A DNA stretch of 64,000 bases from Ptiloglossa arizonensis (lineage: Eukaryota; Arthropoda; Insecta; Hymenoptera; Colletidae). Shown one piece after another: positions 34,801-49,865 of the stretch. Made by a program: the position numbers and the translations under genes. The stretch lies in the NCBI RefSeq assembly GCF_051014685.1, contig NW_027479443.1, positions 59,492-123,491 on the forward strand, read 5' to 3'. The first letter of the stretch is position 1; every line of letters begins with the position of its first letter. A model generated the notes under the pieces. It did not search any database. It saw only the letters and a list, made by a program, of their open reading frames with translations, and was not told the DNA's origin.

Positions 34801-35249
34801 CGAGAAATTCCTGTTGCATCTGAATGCAGAAACTCGCCCGATGACAACGGTATGTGTATTTTTGCCCTAGGCCATAGTAGTTATTTGTTTCGAGTATCAG
34901 ACTTGCGAAAATTACGATGGTTTCTCAAGCATTCCTTAACTTCAAACTCCCATATCTCGCGGACGGATTGACGAACTCGAGAAATTCCTGTTGCATCTGA
35001 ATGCAGAAACTCGCCCGATGACAACGGTATGTGTATTTTTGCCCTAGGCCATAGTAGTTATTGGTTTCGAGTATCAGACTTGCGAAAATTTTGATGGTTT
35101 TTCAACCATTCCTTAACTTCAAACTCCCATATCTCGCGGACGGATTAACGAACTCGAGAATTTCCTGTTGCATCTGAAAGTAGAAACACGCCCGATTACA
35201 ATGGTGTGTGTACTTTTCCCCTAAGCCATTCCAGTTATTGGCTTCGAGT

Positions 35250-37635
35250 ATCAGACTTGCGAACGTTTTGATGGTTTCTCAACCATTCCTTAACTTCAAA
35301 CTCCCATATCTCGCGAACGGATTGACGAACCTGAGAAATTCCTGTTGCATCTGAAAGTAGAAACTCGCCTGATTACAATGGTGTGTGTACTTTTCCCCAC
35401 GGCCTTTGTAGTCATTGGTTTCGAGTATCAGACTTGCTAAAATTTTGATGGTTTCTCAACCATTCCTTAATTTCAAACTCCCATATCTCGGGAACGGATT
35501 GTCGAACTCGAGAAATTCCTGTTGCATCTGAATGCCGAAACCCGCCCGATGACAATGGTATGTGTATTTTTGCCCTAGGCCATAGTAGTTATTGGTTTCG
35601 AGTATCAGACTTGCCAAAATTTTGATAGTTTCTCAACCATCTCTTAACTCCAAACTCCGATATTTCGCGAACGGATTGACGAATCCGATAAATTTCTGTT
35701 GCATCTGAAAGTAGAAGCTCTCCCGATTACAACGGTATGTGTATTTTTCCCCACGGCCTTTGTAGTTATTGGTTTCGAGTATCAGACATGCGAAAATTTT
35801 GATGGTTTCTCAACCATTCCTTAACTTCAAACTCCCATATATCGCGAACGGATTGACGAACTCGAGAAATTCCTGTTGCATCTAAAAGTAGAAACTAGCC
35901 CGATTACAATGGTGTTTGTACTTTTCCCCTAAGCCATTCCAGTTATTGGTTTCGAGTATCAGAACAGCGAAAATTTTTATGGTTTCTCAACCATTCCTTA
36001 ACTTCAAACTCCCATATCTCGCAAACGGATTGCCGAACCTGAGAAATTCCTGTTGCATCTGAAAGTGGAGACTCGCCGGACTACAATGGTGTGTGTACTT
36101 TTCCCCTAGGCCTTTGTAGTTATTGGATTCGAGTATCAGACTTGCTAAAATTTTGATGGTTGCTCAACAATTCCTTCACTTCAAACTTCCATATCTCGCT
36201 AACGGATTGACGAACTCGAGAAATTCCTGTTGCATCTAAAAGTAGAAACTAGCCCGATTACAATGGTGTGTGTACTTTTCCCCTAAGCCATTCCAGGTAT
36301 TGGTTCCAAGGATCAGAACAGCGAAAATTTTTATGGTTTCTCAACCATTCCTTAACTTCAAACTCCCATATCTCGCGAACGGATTGACGAACTCGAGAAA
36401 TTCCTGTTGCATCTAAAAGTAGAAACTAGCCCGATTACAATGGTGTTTGTACTTTTCTCCTAAGCCATTCCAGTTATTGGTTTCGAGTATCAGACTTGCG
36501 AACGTTTTGATGGTTTCTCAACCATTCCTTAACTTCAAACTCCCATATCTCGCGAACGGATTGACGAACCTGAGAAATTCCTGTTGCATCTGAAAGTAGA
36601 AACTCGCCCGATTACAATGGTGTGTGTACTTTTCCCCACGGCCTTTGTAGTCATTGCTTTCGAGTATCAGACTTGCTAAAATTTTGATGGTTTCTCAACC
36701 ATTCCTTAATTTCAAACTCCCATATCTCGGGAACGGATTGTCGAACTCGAGAAATTCCTGTTGCATCTGAATGCCGAAACCCGCCAGATGACAATGGTAT
36801 GTGTATTTTTGCCCTAGGCCATAGTAGTTATTGGTTTCGAGTATCAGACTTGCCAAAATTTTGATAGTTTCTCAACCATCTCTTAACTCCAAACTCCGAT
36901 ATTTCGCGAACGGATTGACGAATCCGATAAATTTCTGTTGCATCTGAAAGTAGAAGCTCTCCCGATTACAACGGTATGTGTATTTTTCCCCACGGCCTTT
37001 GTAGTTATTGGTTTCGAGTATCAGACATGCGAAAATTTTGATGGTTTCTCAACCATTCCTTAACTTCAAACTCCCATATATCGCGAACGGATTGACGAAC
37101 TCGAGAAATTCCTGTTGCATCTAAAAGTAGAAACTAGCCCGATTACAATGGTGTTTGTACTTTTCCCCTAAGCCATTCCAGTTATTGGTTTCGAGTATCA
37201 GAACAGCGAAAATTTTTATGGTTTCTCAACCATTCCTTAACTTCAAACTCCCATATCTCGCAAACGGATTGCCGAACCTGAGAAATTCCTGTTGCATCTG
37301 AAAGTGGAGACTCGCCGGACTACAATGGTGTGTGTACTTTTCCCCTAGGCCTTTGTAGTTATTGGATTCGAGTATCAGACTTGCTAAAATTTTGATGGTT
37401 GCTCAACAATTCCTTCACTTCAAACTTCCATATCTCGCTAACGGATTGACGAACTCGAGAAATTCCTGTTGCATCTAAAAGTAGAAACTAGCCCGATTAC
37501 AATGGTGTGTGTACTTTTCCCCTAAGCCATTCCAGGTATTGGTTCCAAGGATCAGAACAGCGAAAATTTTTATGGTTTCTCAACCATTCCTTAACTTCAA
37601 ACTCCCATATCTCGCGAACGGATTGACGAACTCGA
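35250..37635. repeat. 1,239-bp (7-monomer) tandem duplication
   Basis: The 'ccccacggcctttgtagtcattg' monomer occurs at 35401 and 36640, 1,239 bp apart, with matching neighbours in the same order. The first unit covers about 35250-36395 and the second about 36490-37635. Confidence 0.75.
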
Positions 37636-40299
37636 GAAATTCCTGTTGCATCTGAAAGCAGATACTCGCCCGATTACAATGCTATACGTATTTTTCCCCT
37701 AGGCCATAGTAGTTATTGGTTTCGAGTATCAGACTTGCCAAAATTTTGATGGTTTCTCAGCCATTCCTTAATTTCAAACTCCCATATATCGCGAACGGAT
37801 TGACGAACTCGAGAAATTCCTGTTGCATCTGAATGCAGAAACTCGCCCGATGACAACGGTATCTGTATTTTTGCCCTAGGCCATAGTAGTTATTCGTTTC
37901 GAGTATCAGACTTGCCAAAATTTTGATGGTTTCTCATCCATTCCTTAACTTCAAACTCCCATATCTCGCAAACGGATTGACGAACTCGAGAAATTCCTGT
38001 TGCATCTGAAAGTAGGAGCACGCCCGATTACAATGGTGTGTGAACTTTTCCCCTATGCCATTCAAGTTATTGGTTTCGAGTATCAGACTTGCCAAAATTT
38101 TGATGGCTTCTCAGCCATTCCTTAACTTCAAACTCGCATATCTCGCGAACGGATTGTCGAACTCGAGAAATTCCTGTTGCATCTCAATGCAGAAACTCGC
38201 CCGATAACGATGCTACGTGCAGTTTTCCCCTAGGTCATGGTAGTTATTGGTTTCGAGTATCAGACTTGCGAAAATTACGATGGTTTCGCAAATATTCCTT
38301 AACTTCAAACTCCCATATCTCGCGGACGGATTGACGAACTCGAGAAATTCCTGTTGCATCTGAAAGCAGAAACTCGCCCGATTACAATGCTATATGTATT
38401 TTTCCCCTAGGCCATTCCAGTTATTGATTTCAAGTATCAGAACAGCGAAAATTTTGATGGTTTCTCAACCATTCCTTAACTTCAAACTACCATACCTCGC
38501 GAACGGATTGACGAACTCGAGAAATTCCTGTTGCATCTGAAAGTAGAAACTCGCCCGATTACAATGCTGTGTGTACTTTTCCCCTAGTCCAATCCAGTTA
38601 TTTGTTTCGAGTATCAGAACTGCGAAAATTTTGATGGTTTCTCAACCATTCCTTAATTTCAAACCCCCATATCTCGCGAACGGATTGACGAACTGGAGAA
38701 ATTCCTGTTGCATCTGAAAGTAGAAACTCGTCCGATTACAATGATGTGTGTACGTTTCCCCTAGGCCATTCCAGTTATTGGTTTCGAGTATCAGACTTGC
38801 GAAAATTTTGATGGTTTCTCAACCATTCCTTAACTTCAAACTCCCATATCTCGCGAACGGATTAATGAACTCGAGAATTTCCTGTTGGATCTGAATGCAG
38901 AAACTCGCCCGATGACAACGGAATGTGTATTTTTGCCCTAGGCCATAATAGTTATTGGTTTCGTGTATCAGACTTGCGAAAATTTTGATGGTTTTTCAAC
39001 CATTCCTTAACTTCATACTCCCATATCTCGCGAACGAATTAACGAACTCGAGAAATTCCTGTTGCATCTGAAAGTAGAAACACGCCCGATTACAATGTTG
39101 TGTGTACTTTTCCCCTAAGCCATTCCAGTTATTGGTTTCGAGTATCAGACTTGCGAACATTTTGATGGTTTCTCAACCATTCGTTAACTTCAAACTCCCA
39201 TATCTCGCGAAAGGATTGACGAACCTGAGAAATTCCTGTTGCATCTCAAAGTAGAAACTCGCCCGATTACAATGGTGTGCGTACTTTTCCGCTAGTCCTT
39301 TGTAGTTATTGGTTTGGAGTATCAGACTTGCTAAAATTTTGATGGTTTCTCAACCATTCCTCAATTTCAAAGTCCCATATCTTGCGAACGGATTGACGAA
39401 CTCGGGAAATTCCTGTTGCATCAGAAAGTAGAAACTCGCCCGATTACAATGGTGTGCGTACTTTTCCGCTAGTCCTTTGTAGTTATTGGTTTCGAGTATC
39501 AGACTTGCCAAAATTTTGATGGTTTCTCAGCCATTCCTTAATTTCAAACTCCCATATATCGCGAACGGATTGACGAACTCGAGAAATTCCTGTTGCATCT
39601 GAATGCAGAAACTCGCCCGATGACAACGGTATGTGTATTTTTGCCCTAGGCCATAGTAGTTATTAGTTTCGAGTATCAGACTTGCCAAAATTTTGATGGT
39701 TTCTCATCCATTCCTTAACTTCAAACTCCCATATCTCGCAAACGGATTGACGAACTCGAGAAATTCCTGTTGCATCTGAAAGTAGAAGCACGCCCGATTA
39801 CAATGGTGTGTGAACTTTTCCCCTATGCCATTCAAGTTATTGGTTTCGAGTATCAGACTTGCCAAAATTTTGATGGCTTCTCAGCCATTCCTTAACTTCA
39901 AACTCCCATATCTCGCGAACGGATTGTCGAACTCGAGAAATTCCTGTTGCATCTGAATGCAGAAACTCGCCCGATTACGATGCTACGTGCAGTTTTCCCC
40001 TAGGTCATGGTAGTTATTGGTTTCGAGTATCAGACTTGCGAAAATTACGATGGTTTCGCAAATATTCCTTAACTTCAAACTCCCATATCTCGCGGACGGA
40101 TTGACGAACTCGAGAAATTCCTGTTGCATCTGAAAGCAGAAACTCGCCCGATTACAATGCTATATGTATTTTTCCCCTAGGCCATTCCAGTTATTGATTT
40201 CAAGTATCAGAACAGCGAAAATTTTGATGGTTTCTCAACCATTCCTTAACTTCAAACTACCATATCTCGCGAACGGATTGACGAACTCGAGAAATTCCT

Positions 40300-43200
40300 G
40301 TTGCATCTGAAAGTAGAAACTCGCCCGATTACAATGCTGTGTGTACTTTTCCCCTAGTCCAATCCAGTTATTTGTTTCGAGTATCAGAACTGCGAAAATT
40401 TTGATGGTTTCTCAACCATTCCTTAATTTCAAACCCCCATATCTCGCGAACGGATTGACGAACTGGATAAATTCCTGTTGCATCTGAAAGTAGAAACTCG
40501 TCCGATTACAATGATGTGTGTACTTTTCCCCTAGGCCTTTGTAGTTATTGGATTCGAGTATCAGACTTGCTAAAATTTTGATGGTTGCTCAACAATTCCT
40601 TCACTTCAAACTTCCATATCTCGCTAACGGATTGACGAACTCGAGAAATTCCTGTTGCATCTAAAAGAATAAACTAGCCCGATTACAATGGTGTGTGTAC
40701 TTTTCCCCTAAGCCATTCCAGGTATTGGTTCCAAGTATCAGAACAGCGAAAATTTTTATGGTTTCTCAACCATTCCTTAACTTCAAACTCCCATATCTCG
40801 CGAACGGATTGTCGAACTCGAGAAATTCCTGTTGCATCTAAATGCAGAAACTCGCCCGATTACGATGCTACGTGTAGTTCTCCCCTAGACCATTGTAGTT
40901 ATTGGTTTCGAGTATCAGACTTGCGAAAATTACGATGGTTTCTCAAGCATTCCTTAACTTCAAACTCCCATATCTCGCGGACGGATTGACGAACTCGAGA
41001 AATTCCTGTTGCATCTGAAAGCAGATACTCGCCCGATTACAATGCTATACGTATTTTTCCCCTAGGCCATACTAGTTATTGGTTTCGAGTATCAGACTTG
41101 CCAAAATTTTGATGGTTTCTCAGCCATTCCTTAATTTCAAACTCCCATATATAGCGAACGGATTGACGAACTCGAGAAATTCCTGTTGCATCTGAATGCA
41201 GAAACTCGCCCGATGACAACGGTATGTGTATTTTTGCCCTAGGCCATAGTAGTTATTTGTTTCGAGTATCAGACTTGCGAAAATTACGATGGTTTCTCAA
41301 GCATTCCTTAACTTCAAACTCCCATATCTCGCGGACGGATTGACGAACTCGAGAAATTCCTGTTGCATCTGAATGCAGAAACTCGCCCGATGACAACGGT
41401 ATGTGTATTTTTGCCCTAGGCCATAGTAGTTATTGGTTTCGAGTATCAGACTTGCGAAAATTTTGATGGTTTTTCAACCATTCCTTAACTTCAAACTCCC
41501 ATATCTCGCGAACGGATTAACGAACTCGAGAATTTCCTGTTGCATCTGAAAGTAGATACACGCCCGATTACAATGGTGTGTGTACTTTTCCCCTAAGCCA
41601 TTCCAGTTATTGGTTTCGAGTATCAGACTTGCGAACGTTTTGATGGTTTATCAACCATTCCTTAACTTCAAACTCCCATATCTCGCGAACGGATTGACGA
41701 ACCTGAGAAATTCCTGTTGCATCTGAAAGTAGAAACTCGCCCGATTACAATGGTGTGTGTACGTTTCCCCACGGCCTTTGTAGTCATTGGTTTCGAGTAT
41801 CAGACTTGCTAAAATTTTGATGGTTTCTCAACCATTCCTTAATTTCAAACTCCCATATCTCGGGAACGGATTGTCGAACGCGAGAAATTCCTGTTGCATC
41901 TGAATGCCGAAACCCGCCCGATGACAATGGTATGTGTATTTTTGCCCTAGGCCATAGTAGTTATTGGTTTCGAGTATCAGACTTGCCAAAATTTTGATAG
42001 TTTCTCAACCATCTCTTAACTCCAAACTCCGATATTTCGCGAACGGATTGACGAACTCGAGAAATTCCTGTTGCACCTGAAAGTAGAAACTCGCCCGATT
42101 ACAATGCTGTGTGTACTTTTCCCCTAGTCCAATCCAGTTATTTGTTTCGAGTATCAGAACTGCGAAAATTTTGATGGTTTCTCAACCATTCCTTAATTTC
42201 AAACCCCCATATCTCGCGAACGGATTGACGAACTGGATAAATTCCTGTTGCATCTGAAAGTAGAAACTCGTCCGATTACAATGATGTGTGTACTTTTCCC
42301 CTAGGCCTTTGTAGTTATTGGATTCGAGTATCAGACTTGCTAAAATTTTGATGGTTGCTCAACAATTCCTTCACTTCAAACTTCCATATCTCGCTAACGG
42401 ATTGACGAACTCGAGAAATTCCTGTTGCATCTAAAAGAATAAACTAGCCCGATTACAATGGTGTGTGTACTTTTCCCCTAAGCCATTCCAGGTATTGGTT
42501 CCAAGTATCAGAACAGCGAAAATTTTTATGGTTTCTCAACCATTCCTTAACTTCAAACTCCCATATCTCGCGAACGGATTGTCGAACTCGAGAAATTCCT
42601 GTTGCATCTAAATGCAGAAACTCGCCCGATTACGATGCTACGTGTAGTTCTCCCCTAGACCATTGTAGTTATTGGTTTCGAGTATCAGACTTGCGAAAAT
42701 TACGATGGTTTCTCAAGCATTCCTTAACTTCAAACTCCCATATCTCGCGGACGGATTGACGAACTCGAGAAATTCCTGTTGCATCTGAAAGCAGATACTC
42801 GCTCGATTACAATGCTATACGTATTTTTCCCCTAGGCCATACTAGTTATTGGTTTCGAGTATCAGACTTGCCAAAATTTTGATGGTTTCTCAGCCATTCC
42901 TTAATTTCAAACTCCCATATATAGCGAACGGATTGACGAACTCGAGAAATTCCTGTTGCATCTGAATGCAGAAACTCGCCCGATGACAACGGTATGTGTA
43001 TTTTTGCGCTAGGCCATAGTAGTTATTTGTTTCGAGTATCAGACTTGCGAAAATTACGATGGTTTCTCAAGCATTCCTTAACTTCAAACTCCCATATCTC
43101 GCGGACGGATTGACGAACTCGAGAAATTCCTGTTGCATCTGAATGCAGAAACTCGCCCGATGACAACGGTATGTGTATTTTTGCCCTAGGGCATAGTAGT

Positions 43201-43870
43201 TATTGGTTTCGAGTATCAGACTTGCGAAAATTTTGATGGTTTTTCAACCATTCCTTAACTTCAAACTCCCATATCTCGCGAACGGATTAACGAACTCGAG
43301 AATTTCCTGTTGCATCTGAAAGTAGATACACGCCCGATTACAATGGTGTGTGTACTTTTCCCCTAAGCCATTCCAGTTATTGGTTTCGAGTATCAGACTT
43401 GCGAACGTTTTGATGGTTTCTCAACCATTCCTTAACTTCAAACTCCCATATCTCGCGAACGGATTGACGAACCTGAGAAATTCCTGTTGCATCTGAAAGT
43501 AGAAACTCGCCCGATTACAATGGTGTGTGTACGTTTCCCCACGGCCTTTGTAGTCATTGGTTTCGAGTATCAGACTTGCTAAAATTTTGATGGTTTCTCA
43601 ACCATTCCTTAATTTCAAACTCCCATATCTCGGGAACGGATTGTCGAACGCGAGAAATTCCTGTTGCATCTGAATGCCGAAACCCGCCCGATGACAATGG
43701 TATGTGTATTTTTGCCCTAGGCCATAGTGGTTATTGGTTTCGAGTATCAGACTTGCCAAAATTTTGATAGTTTCTCAACCATCTCTTAACTCCAAACTCC
43801 GATATTTCGCGAACGGATTGACGAATCCGATAAATTTCTGTTGCATCTGAAAGTAGAAGCTCTCCCGATT
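40300..43870. repeat. 1,770-bp (10-monomer) repeat pair
   Basis: The 'ccaggtattggttccaag' monomer with the preceding 'aaaagaataaac' variant occurs at matching positions 1,770 bp apart (for example 40693 and 42463), with the following monomers also matching. The pair adjoins the 3,894-bp repeat and shares its first half. Confidence 0.75.
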
Positions 43871-46800
43871 ACAACGGTATGTGTATTTTTCCCCACGGCC
43901 TTTGTAGTTATTGGTTTCGAGTATCAGACATGCGAAAATTTTGATGGTTTCTCAACCATTCCTTAACTTCAAACTCCCATATATCGCGAACGGATTGACG
44001 AACTCGAGAAATTCCTGTTGCATCTAAAAGTAGAAACTAGCCCGATTACAATGGTGTTTGTACTTTTCCCCTAAGCCATTCCAGTTATTGGTTTCGAGTA
44101 TCAGAACAGCGAAAATTTTTATGGTTTCTCAACCATTCCTTAACTTCAAACTCCCATATCTCGCAAACGGATTGCCGAACCTGAGAAATTCCTGTTGCAT
44201 CTGAAAGTGGAGACTCGCCGGACTACAATGGTGTGTGTACTTTTCCCCTAGGCCTTTGTAGTTATTGGATTCGAGTATCAGACTTGCTAAAATTTTGATG
44301 GTTGCTCAACAATTCCTTCACTACAAACTTCCATATCTCGCTAACGGATTGACGAACTCGAGAAATTCCTCTTGCATCTAAAAGTAGAAACTAGCCCGAT
44401 TACAATGGTGTGTGTTCTTTTCCCCTAAGCCATTCCAGGTATTGGTTTCGAGTATCAGACTTGCGAACGTTTTGATGGTATCTCAACCATTCCTTAACTT
44501 CAAACTCCCATATCTCGCGAACGGATTGACGAACCTGAGAAATTCCTGTTGCATCTGAATGCAGAAATTCGCCCGATTACGATGCTACGTGTAGTTCTCC
44601 CCTAGGCCATTGTAGTTATTGGTTTCGAGTATCAGACTTGCGAAAATCACGATGGATTCTCAAGCATTCCTTAACTTCAAACTCCCATATCTCGCGGACG
44701 GATTGACGAACTCGAGAAATTCCTGTTGCATCTGAAAGCAGATACTCGCCCGTTTACAATGCTATACGTATTTTTCCCCTAGGCCATAGTAGTTATTGGT
44801 TTCGAGTATCAGACTTGCCAAAATTTTGATGGTTTCTCAACCATCTCTTAACTCCAAACTTCGATATTTCGCGAACGGATTGACGAATCCGATAAATTTC
44901 TGTTGCATCTGAAAGTAGAAGCTCTCCCGATTACAACGGTATGTGTATTTTTCCCCTCGGCCTTTGTAGTTATTGGTTTCGAGTATCAGACTTGCGAAAA
45001 CTTTGATGGTTTCTCAACCATTCCTTAACTTCAAACTCCCATACCTCGCGAACGGATTGACGAACACGGGAAATTCCTGCTGCATCTGAAAGTAGAAACT
45101 CGCCCGATTACAATGGTGTGTGTACTTTTCCCCTAGGCCATTCCAGTTATTGGTTTCGAGTATCAGAACAGCGAAAATTTTGATGGTTTCTCAACCATTC
45201 CTTAACGTCAAACTACCATATCTCGCAAACGGATTGACCAACCTGAGAAATTCCTGCTGCATCTTAAAGTAGAAACTCGCCCGATTACAATGGTGTGTGT
45301 ATCTTTCCCCTAGGCCATTCCAGTTATTCGTTTCCAGCATCAGAATTGCCAAAATTTTGATGGTTTCTCCACCATTCCTTAACTTCAAACTCCCATATCT
45401 CGCGAACGGATTGACGATCTCGAGAAATTCCTGTTGCATCTGAAAGTAGAAACTCGCCCGATTGCAATGGTGTGAGTACTTTTCCCCTAGACCATTCCAG
45501 TTATTGGTTTCGAGTATCAGAACAGCGAAAATTTTCATGGTTTCTCAACCATTCCTTAAATTCAAACCCCCATATCTCGCGAACGGATTGACGAACTCGA
45601 GAAATTCCTGATGCATCTGAAAGTGGAGACTCGCCGGACTACAATGGTGTGTGTACTTTTCCCCACGGCCTTTGTAGTCATTGGTTTCGAGTATCAGACT
45701 TGCTAAAATTTTGATGGTTTCTCAACCATTCCTTAAATTCAAACCCCCATATCTCGCGAACGGATTTACGAACTCGAGAAATTCCTGTTGCATCTGAAAG
45801 TGGAGACTCACCGGACTACAATGGTGTGTGTACTTTTCCCCTAGGTCTTTGTAGTTATTGGATTCGAGTATCAGACTTGCTAAAATTTTGATGGTTGCTC
45901 AACAATTCCTTCACTTCAAACTTCCATATCTCGCTAACGGATTGACGAACTCGAGAAATTCCTGTTGCATCTGAAAGTAGAAACTCGCCCGATTACAATG
46001 CTGTGTGTACTTTTCCCCTAGTCCAATCCAGTTATTTGTTTCGAGTATCAGAACTGCGAAAATTTTGATGGTTTCTCAACCATTCCTTAATTTCAAACCC
46101 CCATATCTCGCGAACGGATTGACGAACTGGATAAATTCCTGTTGCATCTGAAAGTAGAAACTCGTCCGATTACAATGATGTGTGTACTTTTCCCCTAGGC
46201 CTTTGTAGTTATTGGATTCGAGTATCAGACTTGCTAAAATTTTGATGGTTGCTCAACAATTCCTTCACTTCAAACTTCCATATCTCGCTAACGGATTGAC
46301 GAACTCGAGAAATTCCTGTTGCATCTAAAAGAATAAACTAGCCCGATTACAATGGTGTGTGTACTTTTCCCCTAAGCCATTCCAGGTATTGGTTCCAAGT
46401 ATCAGAACAGCGAAAATTTTTATGGTTTCTCAACCATTCCTTAACTTCAAACTCCCATATCTCGCGAACGGATTGTCGAACTCGAGAAATTCCTGTTGCA
46501 TCTAAATGCAGAAACTCGCCCGATTACGATGCTACGTGTAGTTCTCCCCTAGACCATTGTAGTTATTGGTTTCGAGTATCAGACTTGCGAAAATTACGAT
46601 GGTTTCTCAAGCATTCCTTAACTTCAAACTCCCATATCTCGCGGACGGATTGACGAACTCGAGAAATTCCTGTTGCATCTGAAAGCAGATACTCGCTCGA
46701 TTACAATGCTATACGTATTTTTCCCCTAGGCCATACTAGTTATTGGTTTCGAGTATCAGACTTGCCAAAATTTTGATGGTTTCTCAGCCATTCCTTAATT

Positions 46801-49800
46801 TCAAACTCCCATATATAGCGAACGGATTGACGAACTCGAGAAATTCCTGTTGCATCTGAATGCAGAAACTCGCCCGATGACAACGGTATGTGTATTTTTG
46901 CGCTAGGCCATAGTAGTTATTTGTTTCGAGTATCAGACTTGCGAAAATTACGATGGTTTCTCAAGCATTCCTTAACTTCAAACTCCCATATCTCGCGGAC
47001 GGATTGACGAACTCGAGAAATTCCTGTTGCATCTGAATGCAGAAACTCGCCCGATGACAACGGTATGTGTATTTTTGCCCTAGGCCATAGTAGTTATTGG
47101 TTTCGAGTATCAGACTTGCGAAAATTTTGATGGTTTTTCAACCATTCCTTAACTTCAAACTCCCATATCTCGCGAACGGATTAACGAACTCGAGAATTTC
47201 CTGTTGCATCTGAAAGTAGATACACGCCCGATTACAATGGTGTGTGTACTTTTCCCCTAAGCCATTCCAGTTATTGGTTTCGAGTATCAGACTTGCGAAC
47301 GTTTTGATGGTTTCTCAACCATTCCTTAACTTCAAACTCCCATATCTCGCGAACGGATTGACGAACCTGAGAAATTCCTGTTGCATCTGAAAGTAGAAAC
47401 TCGCCCGATTACAATGGTGTGTGTACGTTTCCCCACGGCCTTTGTAGTCATTGGTTTCGAGTATCAGACTTGCTAAAATTTTGATGGTTTCTCAACCATT
47501 CCTTAATTTCAAACTCCCATATCTCGGGAACGCATTGTCGAACGCGAGAAATTCCTGTTGCATCTGAATGCCGAAACCCGCCCGATGACAATGGTATGTG
47601 TATTTTTGCCCTAGGCCATAGTAGTTATTGGTTTCGAGTATCAGACTTGCCAAAATTTTGATAGTTTCTCAACCATCTCTTAACTCCAAACTCCGATATT
47701 TCGCGAACGGATTGACGAATCCGATAAATTTCTGTTGCATCTGAAAGTAGAAGCTCTCCCGATTACAACGGTATGTGTATTTTTCCCCACGGCCTTTGTA
47801 GTTATTGGTTTCGAGTATCAGACATGCGAAAATTTTGATGGTTTCTCAACCATTCCTTAACTTCAAACTCCCATATATCGCGAACGGATTGACGAACTCG
47901 AGAAATTCCTGTTGCATCTAAAAGTAGAAACTAGCCCGATTACAATGGTGTTTGTACTTTTCCCCTAAGCCATTCCAGTTATTGGTTTCGAGTATCAGAA
48001 CAGCGAAAATTTTTATGGTTTCTCAACCATTCCTTAACTTCAAACTCCCATATCTCGCAAACGGATTGCCGAACCTGAGAAATTCCTGTTGCATCTGAAA
48101 GTGGAGACTCGCCGGACTACAATGGTGTGTGTACTTTTCCCCTAGGCCTTTGTAGTTATTGGATTCGAGTATCAGACTTGCTAAAATTTTGATGGTTGCT
48201 CAACAATTCCTTCACTACAAACTTCCATATCTCGCTAACGGATTGACGAACTCGAGAAATTCCTCTTGCATCTAAAAGTAGAAACTAGCCCGATTACAAT
48301 GGTGTGTGTTCTTTTCCCCTAAGCCATTCCAGGTATTGGTTTCGAGTATCAGACTTGCGAACGTTTTGATGGTTTCTCAACCATTCCTTAACTTCAAACT
48401 CCCATATCTCGCGAACGGATTGACGAACCTGAGAAATTCCTGTTGCATCTGAATGCAGAAATTCGCCCGATTACGATGCTACGTGTAGTTCTCCCCTAGG
48501 CCATTGTAGTTATTGGTTTCGAGTATCAGACATGCGAAAATCACGATGGATTCTCAAGCATTCCTTAACTTCAAACTCCCATATCTCGCGGACGGATTGA
48601 CGAACTCGAGAAATTCCTGTTGCATCTGAAAGCAGATACTCGCCCGATTACAATGCTATACGTATTTTTCCCCTAGGCCATAGTAGTTATTGGTTTCGAG
48701 TATCAGACTTGCCAAAATTTTGATGGTTTCTCAACCATCTCTTAACTCCAAACTCCGATATTTCGCGAACGGATTGACGAATCCGATAAATTTCTGTTGC
48801 ATCTGAAAGTAGAAGCTCTCCCGATTACAACGGTATGTGTATTTTTCCCCTCGGCCTGTGTAGTTATTGGTTTCGAGTATCAGACTTGCGAAAACTTTGA
48901 TGGTTTCTCAACCATTCCTTAACTTCAAACTCCCATACCTCGCGAACGGATTGACGAACACGGGAAATTCCTGCTGCATCTGAAAGTAGAAACTCGCCCG
49001 ATTACAATGGTGTGTGTACTTTTCCCCTAGGCCATTCCAGTTATTGGTTTCGAGTATCAGAACAGCGAAAATTTTGATGGTTTCTCAACCATTCCTTAAC
49101 GTCAAACTACCATATCTCGCAAACGGATTGACCAACCTGAGAAATTCCTGCTGCATCTTAAAGTAGAAACTCGCCCGATTACAATGGTGTGTGTATCTTT
49201 CCCCTAGGCCATTCCAGTTATTCGTTTCCAGCATCAGAATTGCCAAAATTTTGATGGTTTCTCCACCATTCCTTAACTTCAAACTCCCATATCTCGCGAA
49301 CGGATTGACGATCTCGAGAAATTCCTGTTGCATCTGAAAGTAGAAACTCGCCCGATTGCAATGGTGTGAGTACTTTTCCCCTAGACCATTCCAGTTATTG
49401 GTTTCGAGTATCAGAACAGCGAAAATTTTCATGGTTTCTCAACCATTCCTTAAATTCAAACCCCCATATCTCGCGAACGGATTGACGAACTCGAGAAATT
49501 CCTGATGCATCTGAAAGTGGAGACTCGCCGGACTACAATGGTGTGTGTACTTTTCCCCACGGCCTTTGTAGTCATTGGTTTCGAGTATCAGACTTGCTAA
49601 AATTTTGATGGTTTCTCAACCATTCCTTAAATTCAAACCCCCATATCTCGCGAACGGATTTACGAACTCGAGAAATTCCTGTTGCATCTGAAAGTGGAGA
49701 CTCACCGGACTACAATGGTGTGTGTACTTTTCCCCTAGGTCTTTGTAGTTATTGGATTCGAGTATCAGACTTGCTAAAATTTTGATGGTTGCTCAACAAT

Positions 49801-49865
49801 TCCTTCACTTCAAACTTCCATATCTCGCTAACGGATTGACGAACTCGAGAAATTCCTGTTGCATC
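42075..49865. repeat. 3,894-bp (22-monomer) higher-order repeat, two tandem copies
   Basis: Markers repeat at exactly 3,894 bp: 42463/46357 ('aggtattggttccaag' monomer) and 45191/49085 ('cgtcaaactaccatatctcgcaaac' monomer). The first unit covers about 42075-45970 and the second about 45970-49865. Copies are almost identical; one difference I noticed is 'agggcatagtag' near 43188 against 'aggccatagtag' near 47082. Confidence 0.85.
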
